DNA of 64,000 bases from Malaciobacter molluscorum LMG 25693 (GCF_003544935.1 NZ_CP032098.1:1860001-1924000); one strand, 5' to 3'; positions 50,481 to 60,184 are shown, counted from the stretch's first letter. Numbers and translations are program-made. Notes: generated by a model from the letters alone, not told the origin.

Positions 50481-50759
50481 CTATTTATCTTCTTTATCTT
50501 TTGAATCTTTTTTCTTAGAAAAACCAGCACCTTTTTTCTCTTTTTTCTTTAAATCCAAATCATTAATTAAAGTTCTATAATCCATTCCTTCTTGATTCAT
50601 TTTTGCAAAACAAGCTGCAACACTGGCTATTGCATTTGGAACTTCTTTTTTCTTTTTATACGCTTGAATATTTTTTTCACTTACTTTAATAAGTGCTGTA
50701 AACTTTGGAATTGTAAGTTCTGCATCAAGAAGCAGTTTTTTAAATTCAATAAAAGTCAT
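50481..50759 (-). CDS. Small helix-turn-helix-like protein with basic tail
   Basis: This is a 92-residue protein. Residues 1-70 (LTIPKFTALIKVSEKNIQAY then KKKKEVPNAIASVAACFAKM) resemble an XRE-type helix-turn-helix, in which a sensor helix reads sequence and VPNAIA marks the following helix. The C-terminal 25 residues are almost all Lys, Asp, Glu, Gly and Ser. It may bind DNA, but the match is weak. It is monocistronic, 60 bp upstream of the DUF423 gene. Confidence 0.6.
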   Translation of the reverse strand: MTFIEFKKLLLDAELTIPKFTALIKVSEKNIQAYKKKKEVPNAIASVAACFAKMNQEGMDYRTLINDLDLKKKEKKGAGFSKKKDSKDKEDK

Positions 50760-50875
50760 TATTATTCCCTATTTTGATTTGAAAACATTATACAAAGAAA
50801 AGATTAAAAATAAAGTAAAAAATAGTTTTATATATATAAAAACTATAAAATATAGATATATATGAAGATAATCAA

Positions 50876-50903
50876 ATTATATGGAGATAAATCTCCATAT
50901 AAT
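50876..50903 (-). terminator. Hairpin after the phosphoribosyltransferase gene
   Basis: ATTATATGGAGAT pairs perfectly with its complement around a 2-base AA loop. It overlaps the stop codon at 50903. Confidence 0.6.
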
Positions 50904-51349
50904 TATTTTACGTCAACTTCCCAGAAAAAATCAATCCACTCAGTTGCTTCTCTTACTGTATAATCAGGTTGTAATACAGCGCTTTTTTTATAAAAAATTG
51001 TTGCTAATTTGAAATCTACTTTAGGAAATCTTTCTTTTAAAACTCTTAAAATTTCTCTCATAGTTTCACCAGAGTCAACTATATCATCAACTACTAAAAC
51101 TCTTTTTGCATGAGATACATCAGGAATATTAAAAATATTAAATGTATCTAATTTTAATTCACCTTCATAATGAATTGAATTTAAAGAGTATAAATTTCTC
51201 ATATCCATTGCTTGTGCCATTAAATGAGATAGTGTTAAACCACCTCTTGCAACAGCTAATAAAATATCTGGATTATAATCTCTACAACTATCAACTAACT
51301 TTTGAGTATCATTTTTAAACTCATCATAACTATAATAAAATTTTTCCAA
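50903..51349 (-). CDS. Purine phosphoribosyltransferase-like protein
   Basis: This is a 148-residue type I phosphoribosyltransferase. The PRPP motif is VLVVDDIVDSGETM (about 81-94), and LLAVARGGLTLSHLMAQAM lies in the N-terminal half. Short length and the ATEWIDFFWEVD ending resemble Gpt/xanthine-guanine-type enzymes. It lies 4 bp after the purine permease gene, so base import and salvage are co-expressed. The preferred base (guanine, xanthine or hypoxanthine) is undetermined. Confidence 0.88.
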   Translation of the reverse strand: MEKFYYSYDEFKNDTQKLVDSCRDYNPDILLAVARGGLTLSHLMAQAMDMRNLYSLNSIHYEGELKLDTFNIFNIPDVSHAKRVLVVDDIVDSGETMREILRVLKERFPKVDFKLATIFYKKSAVLQPDYTVREATEWIDFFWEVDVK

Positions 51350-51353
51350 TTGC

Positions 51354-52652
51354 TTAACCTTGTAAAATAAAAACTAATAAACTTATCAATGTAATTGTCA
51401 ATATACCAATATTTAAATCACTAAATTCTCTTTTTGTTAATTTAATAATCGTAAAAATAAGAAATCCTGCGGCAATTCCATTTGTGATTGAATATGTTAA
51501 TGGCATTAAAACAACAATTAAAAATGCAGCCGCACTTGTTGCTAAATCAACCTCTTCAAAATTAATTTTACCAAGTTCAGTAAACATTAATACTCCAACT
51601 ACAACTAATACAGGATAAATTGCATTTGCTGGAATTGCTTTAAAAATTGGTAACATAAAAAGAGTAGTAATAAAAAACATTGCAGTAAATACTGCTGTTA
51701 AACCTGTTCTTCCTCCCTCTTCTACTCCACTTGCACTTTCAATAAATGCAGTTGTAGTAGATACTCCAAGTAAACTTCCTGCTGAAGTTGCAATTGCATC
51801 TGCTTCTAATGTTCTTTGTAAAGATTTATCTTCTTCTTTACCATTTTGAAACATATTTGCTCTTGCTCCAATTCCTGTTAAAGTACCTAAAGTATCAAAC
51901 ATATCAGTAATTAAAAATGTAATAATTACAGGAAGTAAAGATAAAGAAATTGCACTTAAAATGTCAAGTTTTAAAAAAATTGGAGAGATAGAAGCAGGTA
52001 CTGATAAAAATTCATGTGGAACTGGACTAATTTTAAAAATCCAGGCAATAATTGAAGTTATTGCAATAGAAAAGACAAAAGCACCTTTTAATTTATATGC
52101 ATAGAAAATAAAACATAAAAGTAAACCAACAACACCTAATAAAACATGTGAATCAGAAAAATCACCTAATGTTACTAATGTTACATCATGAGCTTTAATC
52201 ATTCCCATTTGTTTTAAGCCAATAAATGCAATAAAAGTACCAATACCTGCACTTATTGCCCTTCTTAAATTCATCGGAATTGAAGTCATAATCCAGACTC
52301 TAAAATTTGTGAAAGATAAAAGAATAAATAATAAACCAGATAAAAAAACTATACCAAGTGCAGTTTGCCATGGAATTTTCATACCAAGAACAAGTCCATA
52401 TGAAAAATATGCATTCAACCCCATACCTACACTCATTGCAATAGGAGTATTTGCCCACAGACCTGAAAATAAAGTTGCTAAAATTGTGATTAATGCTGTT
52501 GCAGTAACTACAGCATCCATTGGTAAGCCTGCATCTGCAAGAATGAAGCCATTTACAGGAACAATATACATCATTGTTAAAAATGTAGTAAACCCTGCTG
52601 TAAACTCGGTTTTAACTGTTGTACTATTCTCTTTAAGATGGAAGAGGTTCAT
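51354..52652 (-). CDS. Purine permease, AzgA/NCS2-type
   Basis: This is a 432-residue transporter with 12-14 helices. TEFTAGFTTFLTMMYIVPVN at the N-terminus, ANTPIAMSVGMGLNAYFSYG, DMFDTLGTLTGIGARANMF and GVSTTTAFIESASGVEEGGR are characteristic of the AzgA (adenine, guanine, hypoxanthine) family. It is upstream of and operonic with the phosphoribosyltransferase. Confidence 0.94.
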   Translation of the reverse strand: MNLFHLKENSTTVKTEFTAGFTTFLTMMYIVPVNGFILADAGLPMDAVVTATALITILATLFSGLWANTPIAMSVGMGLNAYFSYGLVLGMKIPWQTALGIVFLSGLLFILLSFTNFRVWIMTSIPMNLRRAISAGIGTFIAFIGLKQMGMIKAHDVTLVTLGDFSDSHVLLGVVGLLLCFIFYAYKLKGAFVFSIAITSIIAWIFKISPVPHEFLSVPASISPIFLKLDILSAISLSLLPVIITFLITDMFDTLGTLTGIGARANMFQNGKEEDKSLQRTLEADAIATSAGSLLGVSTTTAFIESASGVEEGGRTGLTAVFTAMFFITTLFMLPIFKAIPANAIYPVLVVVGVLMFTELGKINFEEVDLATSAAAFLIVVLMPLTYSITNGIAAGFLIFTIIKLTKREFSDLNIGILTITLISLLVFILQG

Positions 52653-52793
52653 ACCTAAATCCTTAAGTTTTAAAATAAAGGCGCAATTATACTACACTTT
52701 ATGTAAATACTCTATAAATAACAACTACTTTAAGCAAAGAATAAATTAAAAAATAGTAAAAGTGGCATATTAATATCAAAAAAAAGAAAGAAT

Positions 52794-53651
52794 ATGAATA
52801 TTACAAATACTTGTGTAGAGTGTATAAAAGCACAAATTTATAAAGCTACAAAACTACTAAAAATAGATGATTCTTTAGCAAATGAAATAAATGAAGAAGT
52901 AATAAGAAAATCATCAAATTTTGACTTTTCAAAAACTCCTCCGTACGTTGCAAAAGAAGTATATGAACTTCTTGCAAAAAAAATAAATATGAATGATCCA
53001 CTAGAAGATTTAAAACAAAAATCAATAAAAAATGCTATTTCATATTTGCCAATTATAAAAGAAGAGATAAAAAATGCAAAAGATAAACTTTTCACTTCAT
53101 TAAAAGCATCAGTTGCTGGAAATGTAATAGATTTTGCTATAACTAGGGAGTTTAGTTTAGAAGAAGAGATAAAAAATATTTTTCATACAGATTTTGCTAT
53201 AAATGATTATAAAAGTTTTAAACAAAAACTTGAAAATTCAAATCAACTTTTAATACTCTCTGATAATGCAGGAGAAAATGTATTTGATAAAGAATTAATA
53301 AAAACTATAAAATCTTTATATCCATATATAAAAATTATATATGCAACAAGAGGTAAGCCTATTATTAATGATATTACAACTAAAGAGGCATTACAAATAA
53401 ATATGCAAAAGTATTGTGAAGTAATAAGTAGTGGAGTTGACACTCCAGGAATTGAGAAATCTCAAGCTTCAAAAGAGTTTATAAATATATTTGATAATTC
53501 ACCATTGATTCTATCAAAAGGAATGGGAAATTTTGAATGCTTAGAAGCTTATCAAGATGATAGAATATTTTTCTTATTTAAAGTCAAATGTGATGTTGTT
53601 GCAAGTAAAATAAAAAGACAAGTAGGAGAAATTGTTTTAAAAAGAGGCTAA
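52794..53651 (+). CDS. DUF89-family damage-control phosphatase-like protein
   Basis: This is a 285-residue protein. NTCVECIKAQIYKA at the N-terminus (Cys7, Cys10) is typical of the prokaryotic DUF89 subfamily I. The metal site is probably LILSDNAGENVFDKELI (about 152-168), with VISSGVDTPG and the C-terminal LSKGMGNFECLEAY completing the family pattern. Members hydrolyse damaged phosphometabolites. The particular substrate is unknown. It is convergent with the aminotransferase gene. Confidence 0.9.
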   Translation: MNITNTCVECIKAQIYKATKLLKIDDSLANEINEEVIRKSSNFDFSKTPPYVAKEVYELLAKKINMNDPLEDLKQKSIKNAISYLPIIKEEIKNAKDKLFTSLKASVAGNVIDFAITREFSLEEEIKNIFHTDFAINDYKSFKQKLENSNQLLILSDNAGENVFDKELIKTIKSLYPYIKIIYATRGKPIINDITTKEALQINMQKYCEVISSGVDTPGIEKSQASKEFINIFDNSPLILSKGMGNFECLEAYQDDRIFFLFKVKCDVVASKIKRQVGEIVLKRG

Positions 53652-53671
53652 ACTATTTAATTAGTTTAGCC
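53646..53671. terminator. Hairpin between convergent DUF89 and aminotransferase genes
   Basis: GGCTAAACTA pairs perfectly with its complement around a 6-base loop and contains both stop codons. Neither side has a long T-run, but the position suits a shared terminator. Confidence 0.65.
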
Positions 53672-54747
53672 AATAATCTTATACCTTTTTTTGTCTTTTT
53701 AAAATCACAATTTGTAAAATTAAATCTTGCTTCATTACTTTTTTGATTATCAAAATAGAAAACTTCTGCAGGTACAAAAGCAACATTTTCTTTTAATGCT
53801 TCTTTTGCTAGATTCATACTGTCATCAATGTTATTAAATCTTCCATATATAAACATTCCACCTTTTGGTCTTTTAAACTCAAAATTTGGTAGATATTTTT
53901 CCATACAATCTGCCATAAAATTCATTCTTTTTTTATAGTTCTTTGCATTCTTTTTAATATGTTTAAATACATCATTTTCATCTAAATATGTATCAATTAA
54001 CATTTGATTAAAAGTAGAAGTATGTAAATCTAAAGACTCTTTTACAGCTAATATTTTCTCAATTAACTCTTTATTTGCTCTAATCCAACCTACTCTAAGA
54101 CCTGGAGCAACAATTTTAGAAAATGTTCCTAAATGATAAGATTTATCTTTATAAAGTCGTGAAATAGGTTTTCTGATTTTCCCATCAAAACTTAATAGAC
54201 TATATGCAGCATCCTCAATAAAATAAACATCTTTTTTATGTAAAATATTAGCAAACTCTTCTCTTTGTTTTTTTGTATATGTATTTGTAGAAGGATTTTG
54301 ATAATCACTTATACTATAAATCACATCATCTTTTTTTAATATATTTTCAAGTTGCTCAAATGTTTTAAACTCTTGAATATTTGTTTTCAAGATTTTAAAA
54401 GCTGATAAAGCTCCAATATAAGAAGGACTTTCAACCACTAAATTTTTAGCATCTAAACTTTTTAAAATAATATCAAATGCTTGTTGACTTCCTGTTGTAA
54501 TTAATATTTCATCTTTACTTGTCTCAAAATCATAATATTTAGTATAAAAATTAGCTATCTTTTCTCTTAAAGAATCAATACCTTGAGATTTACTATATTG
54601 TAATGAGTTTTTATTTTTAAATACTTTTTTTGATGCTTTTTTTAATTGTTTTGATGGAAATAGATCCTCATTTGGCAAGCCACCAGCAAAAGAGATAGTA
54701 TTTTCATCAATTGCATCAAGTATCTCTCTTATATATGAACGTTTCAT
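53653..54747 (-). CDS. PLP-dependent aminotransferase (2-aminoadipate / MocR-type class I)
   Basis: This is a 364-residue fold-type I aminotransferase. It has ISFAGGLPNEDLFPSKQLKK at the start, SGG-type LITTGSQQAFDIILKSL, the cofactor Asp region VYFIEDAAYSLLSF, and PLP Lys in GTFSKIVAPGLRVGW. The opening phrase is typical of the LysN/aromatic aminotransferase subgroup related to the catalytic domain of MocR regulators. No DNA-binding domain is fused. It is divergent from an AraC regulator, which may control it. Amino donor is unknown. Confidence 0.9.
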   Translation of the reverse strand: MKRSYIREILDAIDENTISFAGGLPNEDLFPSKQLKKASKKVFKNKNSLQYSKSQGIDSLREKIANFYTKYYDFETSKDEILITTGSQQAFDIILKSLDAKNLVVESPSYIGALSAFKILKTNIQEFKTFEQLENILKKDDVIYSISDYQNPSTNTYTKKQREEFANILHKKDVYFIEDAAYSLLSFDGKIRKPISRLYKDKSYHLGTFSKIVAPGLRVGWIRANKELIEKILAVKESLDLHTSTFNQMLIDTYLDENDVFKHIKKNAKNYKKRMNFMADCMEKYLPNFEFKRPKGGMFIYGRFNNIDDSMNLAKEALKENVAFVPAEVFYFDNQKSNEARFNFTNCDFKKTKKGIRLLAKLIK

Positions 54748-54846
54748 GTTTTCTCCCTGATTTTATTAACGGAAGTATATAACAATTATTTATCTTTGTC
54801 TTTATCTTAAATTTCATTTTTTTTGTCTTATATTGCTATTTTTAGA

Positions 54847-54852
54847 TATAAT
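54847..54852 (+). promoter_or_regulatory. -10 element implying a leaderless AraC mRNA
   Basis: A perfect TATAAT ends 7 bases before the ATG at 54860. Transcription should start at or next to that ATG, leaving no leader. No Shine-Dalgarno sequence precedes the ATG. The element lies inside the longer open frame that begins at 54833. Confidence 0.55.
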
Positions 54853-54859
54853 TCCTTTT

Positions 54860-55711
54860 ATGAAAAAATCAACAAAACAACAAAGAGCCAATATAGTTAA
54901 TAAAAGTATGTTTTATATATACAAATATATAAATACAAATATAACATTAGAAGAATTAGCTAAATTAAATAGTGTTTCAAAGTTTCACTTTCATAGAATT
55001 TTTAAAGAAGAAACAAATCAAAATATATTTGATTTTATTACTTCAATTCGTCTTCAAAAAGCTGCAAACTTACTTATTACTAACACTCACTCTACTATTA
55101 GCGAAATAGCAAATACTTGTGGGTATTCATCACACTCTTCTTTTATTAAAGCATTTAAATCAAGATTTTCTTATACTCCAAAAAATTGGAAAAACCAAGG
55201 ACATAAAGAGTATTCAAAATTTTTAATAAGTGAAGAAAAAGAGTTTAAAAATCTAAATTATAAAATTGAATTAGTTTCAAAAAGAGAATGTGCTTATATT
55301 CGACATAAAGGGTATAATAGAAATATTAGAAATAGTTGGCAAAAACTAAAAGCATTAGCATATAAATATGATATTAAAGAGTTTACACAAATTGCATTAC
55401 TTCATGATAATCCAACTATTACTCCACTTGATGAATGTAATTATGTTGCAGCAATAGAAATACCAACAAAGTTAAAACTTGATATTTCTACTTTTGAAAT
55501 ACCACAAACATTGTGTGCAGTATTTGATTTAAAAGGAAACTATGGTGATGTACTTGCTTTTTTAAGGTATGTTTATCATTTTTGGTTACCAGATTCTGGG
55601 TATGAAGCAACAACTCTTCCCTCGTTTGTTATATATAGGAAAAATCTTTTTTTTGATGGAGGAGATAACTTTGAACTTACTTTTTATTTACCAATAAATG
55701 TAATTTATTAA
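54860..55711 (+). CDS. AraC-family regulator with GyrI-like domain
   Basis: This is a 283-residue regulator. Two helix-turn-helices (about 15-105, with LEELAKLNSVSKFHFHRIFK and ISEIANTCGYSSHSSFIKAF) are N-terminal, followed by a GyrI-like effector-binding domain (about 120-283, with VSKRECAYIRHKGY). This is the Rob/SoxS-plus-GyrI layout, which often senses hydrophobic drugs. I start at ATG 54860, since a TATAAT just upstream makes the ATG-like start at 54833 unlikely. It is divergent from the aminotransferase gene. Confidence 0.9.
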   Translation: MKKSTKQQRANIVNKSMFYIYKYINTNITLEELAKLNSVSKFHFHRIFKEETNQNIFDFITSIRLQKAANLLITNTHSTISEIANTCGYSSHSSFIKAFKSRFSYTPKNWKNQGHKEYSKFLISEEKEFKNLNYKIELVSKRECAYIRHKGYNRNIRNSWQKLKALAYKYDIKEFTQIALLHDNPTITPLDECNYVAAIEIPTKLKLDISTFEIPQTLCAVFDLKGNYGDVLAFLRYVYHFWLPDSGYEATTLPSFVIYRKNLFFDGGDNFELTFYLPINVIY

Positions 55712-57510
55712 TCAAGATATTTCTCTTTTATTCTTAAAAAATCATCTAAATTATTTAAAAATAGATCTACTAAAATAGGATCAAATTGTTTTGCTCTTTC
55801 TTCTTTTATTAATTCTAGAATTTTTTCTAATTCCCATGGTTCTTTATAACATCTTTTACTTGCAAGCGCATCAAATACATCACAAAGCGCTGTAATTCTT
55901 CCAAATATATGAATATTTTGTTTCTTTAAACCATTAGGATAGCCTGTACCATCCCATCTCTCATGATGTTCATGTGCAATTGTTGCAGCTGCTTTTAAAA
56001 TATCTCTATTTGAGTTTTTTAACATATTATATCCTATTGAAGCATGCTCTTTCATCTTTTCAAATTCTTCAATAGTAAGCTTTCCTGGTTTTTGCAAAAT
56101 GCTATCAGCAATTGCAACTTTCCCAATATCATGCACAGGAGAAGCATATCTTAATAATTCGCACTCTTTTTGAGGCAATCCATATAGTTTTGCTAATAAA
56201 TAAGAGTATTGAGCAACTCTTTTTACATGACTTCCAGTCTCATTTGATCTACTTTCACAAATAGAACCCATTGTAAAGATAATCTCTTTTTGAGTATCAA
56301 TTATTTCTTCATTTAAAGTAACAATTTCTGAAATATCATGTTTTATACTAATATACTCAATTATATTATCATCAATATCAACAATTGGAATTATAGTAGT
56401 ATCCATAAAATAATTATTTTTATTTTTATCTTTGTTTTTAATTATGCCACGCCATATTTTTTTATTTTTTAAATCATTCCACATTTGTTCATAAAATAAA
56501 GATGGAAAATCTTCATGTCTTACGCATTTAAAAGTATTTCCCAATAACTCTTCTTTTTTATATCCTGATACTTGACAAAACTTATCGTTTACATAAGTAA
56601 TTACTCCTTTGGTATCAGTTCTTGTAAAAGAAGTACTCACATCTATTGCTTTTTCAAACTCTTTAATTAAATGAATTTTTTGTTTTAAACCATTTGTTGT
56701 ATTTGTTAATTCATCTTGTAATAACTCTTTATATTGTTCAATTTCTGTAATATCATGTCTTATACCTAAATATTCTACAATTTCTTTATCTTGATTTAAT
56801 ATAGGGAAAATTGTAGCATCAACTATATAACTAGATCCATCTTTTGCTCTATTTTTAATAATTCCATGCCATACTTGCTTTTTATTTTTAATAGTATTCC
56901 ACATATCTTTGAATGTTTCAGATGGCATATCTTTATGTCTTAAAATGTTATGTTGTTTACCAATGAGTTCATTTAAATTATATTTTGAGATTTTACAAAA
57001 CTGTTCATTTGCATAAGTAATTACTCCTTTCTTATCAGCTTTTGAAAGGATAGTTGAATTATCAACTGCTAATTTGTAATGTTCTAAAATTGAGTTCACA
57101 TATTGTATTTCATATTTATTTGATATTCTTTTTATACAAGAATCAAATACTTCAATAATCTCTTTCCTTTGTACAGGATACCAAATAAAATATCTTATTC
57201 TTAACTTGATAGCATTAACTAAATCTTTTTTTCTTTTAAACTTTGAGATTAATACAAATATTTGCTCAAAATCAATTTCTCTAATCTTTTTTATTAATTT
57301 TAATTCATCTTTATTTACCATAGAGAAATTTGTAATAACTATATTAAAATCCATTTTTTTATATAGTTTAAAAGCTTTTTTTGTACAGTCAGTAATAATA
57401 ATATTTGATATGTTATATCTTTTTTTTAATATTTCAATAACTTTATCTATACTTTTTTTATCATCGCACACAAAAAGTATAGATAAATTATTATTATTTT
57501 TATAATGCAT
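55708..57510 (-). CDS. Receiver-PAS-PAS-HD-GYP protein (c-di-GMP phosphodiesterase-like)
   Basis: This is a 600-residue cytosolic signalling protein. A receiver-like domain (about 8-125) has a weak acidic pocket (FVCDDKKS) and ITNF where the phospho-acceptor Asp would be expected, so phosphorylation is doubtful. Two PAS domains (about 150-265 and 290-400) contain near-identical phrases (GVITYANEQFCKIS and GVITYVNDKFCQVS). The HD-GYP domain (about 410-600) has HDIGKVAIADSILQKPGKL, HHERWDGTGYPNGL and HIFGRITALCDVFDAL. It probably hydrolyses cyclic di-GMP. It overlaps the AraC gene end by 4 bp, convergent. Confidence 0.92.
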   Translation of the reverse strand: MHYKNNNNLSILFVCDDKKSIDKVIEILKKRYNISNIIITDCTKKAFKLYKKMDFNIVITNFSMVNKDELKLIKKIREIDFEQIFVLISKFKRKKDLVNAIKLRIRYFIWYPVQRKEIIEVFDSCIKRISNKYEIQYVNSILEHYKLAVDNSTILSKADKKGVITYANEQFCKISKYNLNELIGKQHNILRHKDMPSETFKDMWNTIKNKKQVWHGIIKNRAKDGSSYIVDATIFPILNQDKEIVEYLGIRHDITEIEQYKELLQDELTNTTNGLKQKIHLIKEFEKAIDVSTSFTRTDTKGVITYVNDKFCQVSGYKKEELLGNTFKCVRHEDFPSLFYEQMWNDLKNKKIWRGIIKNKDKNKNNYFMDTTIIPIVDIDDNIIEYISIKHDISEIVTLNEEIIDTQKEIIFTMGSICESRSNETGSHVKRVAQYSYLLAKLYGLPQKECELLRYASPVHDIGKVAIADSILQKPGKLTIEEFEKMKEHASIGYNMLKNSNRDILKAAATIAHEHHERWDGTGYPNGLKKQNIHIFGRITALCDVFDALASKRCYKEPWELEKILELIKEERAKQFDPILVDLFLNNLDDFLRIKEKYLD

Positions 57511-57642
57511 GAATATAAATCCCTATCACCAAATTTTATTATTAAAAAAACTTTTATTTATTATATTAATTTAGATATAAAAAAACTTTTAAAAATATAA
57601 TCTATATTTTATAATTTTAAATATTTTTTAAGCTTTTACAAT

Positions 57643-57662
57643 ATATGATTATTTATTCATAT
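57643..57662. promoter_or_regulatory. Candidate ArsR-family operator
   Basis: ATATGA-N8-TCATAT is a perfect interrupted dyad 26 bases before the ArsR-type gene. Position and half-site spacing suit a SmtB/CadC-type operator that overlaps the promoter. Confidence 0.45.
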
Positions 57663-57687
57663 GTACATATAAACGAAGGATAAAATA

Positions 57688-58029
57688 ATGATTGTAGATT
57701 GTTGTGATCATACAAAAGAAGTAGAAAATGTAAAAAAAACACTTGTTGATGATGAAATACTTTATGATTTAGCTGACTTATTCAAAAGTTTTGCAGATAG
57801 TACAAGAATTAAAATAATCTCGATGTTAAAAGAAGAAGAGTTATGTGTGGGAGCACTTAGTGAACTTATAAATGTAAATCAATCTGCTGTTTCACATCAA
57901 TTAAGAGTATTAAAAAATGCAAAAATAGTAAAACCACGAAGAGATGGTAAAAATATATTTTATAGTTTAGATGATGAACATATAAAAAGAATATATGATA
58001 TGGGATTAGAACATATCATAAAAGGATAA
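57688..58029 (+). CDS. ArsR/SmtB-family metal-sensing repressor (CadC-like)
   Basis: This is a 113-residue winged-helix repressor. LADLFKSFADSTRIKIISML, ELCVGALSELINVNQSAVSH and VKPRRDGKNIFYSL are the family core. The N-terminal DCCDH (5-8) plus Cys in ELCVG (about 53) match the CadC-type site (alpha3N) that binds cadmium, lead or zinc. It lies 1 bp before the P-type ATPase gene, which it surely controls, and follows a dyad. Confidence 0.92.
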   Translation: MIVDCCDHTKEVENVKKTLVDDEILYDLADLFKSFADSTRIKIISMLKEEELCVGALSELINVNQSAVSHQLRVLKNAKIVKPRRDGKNIFYSLDDEHIKRIYDMGLEHIIKG

Positions 58030-58030
58030 T

Positions 58031-60184
58031 ATGATGCAAAAATATAAATTGCAAAATTTAGATTGTGCTAATTGTGCAGGAAAAATAGAAAAATCTTTAA
58101 ATGAAATGGAAGAACTTGAAAATGTAAAACTAAACTTTTCAACTTCAACATTAACTTTTGAACAAAAAGTGAAAGAAAATATTTTAGATAAAATTGAAAA
58201 AGAGATTCAGAAAATAGAAAAAGAAGTAACAATACAAAAAAATAATGATAAAAAACAAAGAACTTTTTGGCAATTATTAGATAAAAGATTACTTGCTATT
58301 ACTATTATATCTTTGATTCTTACATACTTTTCTTATAATCATATACAAAACAACTCTATTCAAATAATAGTCTATATATTAGCCTATGTTTTAGTTGGAT
58401 GGGATGTACTTTATAAAGCAGCTACAAATATAATAAGAGGAAAAGTTTTTGATGAACACTTTTTAATGGGTATTGCAACTATTGGTGCATTTGCTTTAGG
58501 AGAATATGTTGAAGGTATTTCAGTTATGATTTTTTACCAAATTGGTGAGATGTTTCAATCAGTTGCAGTAAATAATTCAAGAGATAGTATTAATGCACTA
58601 ATTGATATAAAACCAGAATTTGCAAATGTAAAAGAGAAAGAAAATATTATTCAAAAAGCTCCTGAAGAAGTAAAAATTTCTGATATTATTTTAGTAAAAA
58701 CTGGAGAAAAAGTTCCAGTTGATGGTGTTTTAATATCTGATGAAGTTAGTTTTGATACTAGTGCAATCACAGGAGAATTTAAACCCAAAAGAGTATCAAA
58801 AGAAGAAGAAGTTTTAAGTGGTTTTATAAATACTTCAAAAGCTGCATATATAAAAGTTACTTCTTCTTATAAAGATTCAACTGTTGCAAAAATTATTGAA
58901 TTAATAGAAAATGCTTCTTCAAGAAAAGCAACAGCTGAAAAATTTATCACTAAATTTGCTGCTGTTTATACTCCTATTGTAGTTATTTTAGCAGTTTTAT
59001 TAGCGTCTATTCCTCCTTTAATATTTGAAAATGCTTTATTTACAGACTGGGTGGAAAGAGCTCTAATCTTTTTAGTAATTTCTTGTCCTTGTGCTTTAGT
59101 TGTATCTATTCCATTATCATTTTTTAGTGCAATTGGTGCAGTATCTAAAAGAGGTGTACTAGTAAAAGGTGCAAACTATATAGAAAAACTTACTGAAATT
59201 GAAAATATTATATTTGATAAAACAGGAACTTTAACACATGGTGTTTTTCAAGTAACAAATATAAATGCAATAGATAATAATAAAGATGAATTATTAAAAG
59301 TTGCAGCATATGCAGAAAGCTTCTCTACTCACCCAATTGCAAAATCAATTGTAAAAGCTTATAATCAAAATATTGATTCAAAACTTATTTTAAACCATGA
59401 AGAGTTAAGTGGTCTTGGAGTAAAAGCAACAATTGAAAATAAAGAAGTTTTAATAGGTAATGAAAGATTATTAGAAAAATTTAATATCCAAATTCCAAGT
59501 ATAGAAGAAAAGTTAAATATAATATTTATTGCGATTAATAATATTTTTGCAGGATATATTGTAGTAAGTGATATTATAAAAGATGAGGCAAAAAATGTAA
59601 TTTCTGAACTAAAGCATTTAGATATAAAAAGAACATATATGCTTACTGGTGATAAAAAAGAAGTTGCATTAAAAGTTGCAAATGATTTAGGAATAGATGA
59701 AGTAAAATATGAACTACTTCCTCAAGATAAACTATCAAATTTTGAACAAATAAAAAAACAAACAAATAGAGTTACTGCATTTGTAGGTGATGGAATAAAT
59801 GATGCTCCTACTTTAGCAAATTCAGATGTAGGTTTTGCAATGGGTGGAGTTGGTAGTGACTTAGCCGTAAAATCTGCTGATGTAGTAATTTTAAATGATA
59901 ATATTAGTTGCATAACAGATGCATTAAAAATAGCTAAAAAAACAAAAAGAATTGTATATGAAAATATAATTTTTATTATGTTAATAAAAGTAGGATTTTT
60001 ATTATTAGGAGCCTTTGCACTAATAGGTATGAAAGAGGCTATTTTTGCAGATGTTGGTGTTGCTTTACTTGCAATATTTAACTCTATGAGAATTCTAAAA
60101 ACAATAAAAAACAAACCTAACGAACAAGAAGAACACAAAAGTTGTTGTTCTGGTACCTCTTGTTGCTCTACTTCTCAAAACTAA
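58031..60184 (+). CDS. Heavy-metal-exporting P1B-type ATPase (ZntA/CadA-like)
   Basis: This is a 717-residue membrane pump. An N-terminal HMA domain has LDCANCAGK (Cys12, Cys15). The translocation motif is SCPCALV in helix 6, the phosphorylation site DKTGTLTHG, the ATP-site motif STHPIAKSI, and the hinge GDGINDAPTLANSDVG. A CPC motif with an upstream CadC-type repressor points to Zn, Cd or Pb export. The C-terminus ends HKSCCSGTSCCSTSQN, an extra cysteine cluster likely to bind metal. Confidence 0.95.
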   Translation: MMQKYKLQNLDCANCAGKIEKSLNEMEELENVKLNFSTSTLTFEQKVKENILDKIEKEIQKIEKEVTIQKNNDKKQRTFWQLLDKRLLAITIISLILTYFSYNHIQNNSIQIIVYILAYVLVGWDVLYKAATNIIRGKVFDEHFLMGIATIGAFALGEYVEGISVMIFYQIGEMFQSVAVNNSRDSINALIDIKPEFANVKEKENIIQKAPEEVKISDIILVKTGEKVPVDGVLISDEVSFDTSAITGEFKPKRVSKEEEVLSGFINTSKAAYIKVTSSYKDSTVAKIIELIENASSRKATAEKFITKFAAVYTPIVVILAVLLASIPPLIFENALFTDWVERALIFLVISCPCALVVSIPLSFFSAIGAVSKRGVLVKGANYIEKLTEIENIIFDKTGTLTHGVFQVTNINAIDNNKDELLKVAAYAESFSTHPIAKSIVKAYNQNIDSKLILNHEELSGLGVKATIENKEVLIGNERLLEKFNIQIPSIEEKLNIIFIAINNIFAGYIVVSDIIKDEAKNVISELKHLDIKRTYMLTGDKKEVALKVANDLGIDEVKYELLPQDKLSNFEQIKKQTNRVTAFVGDGINDAPTLANSDVGFAMGGVGSDLAVKSADVVILNDNISCITDALKIAKKTKRIVYENIIFIMLIKVGFLLLGAFALIGMKEAIFADVGVALLAIFNSMRILKTIKNKPNEQEEHKSCCSGTSCCSTSQN

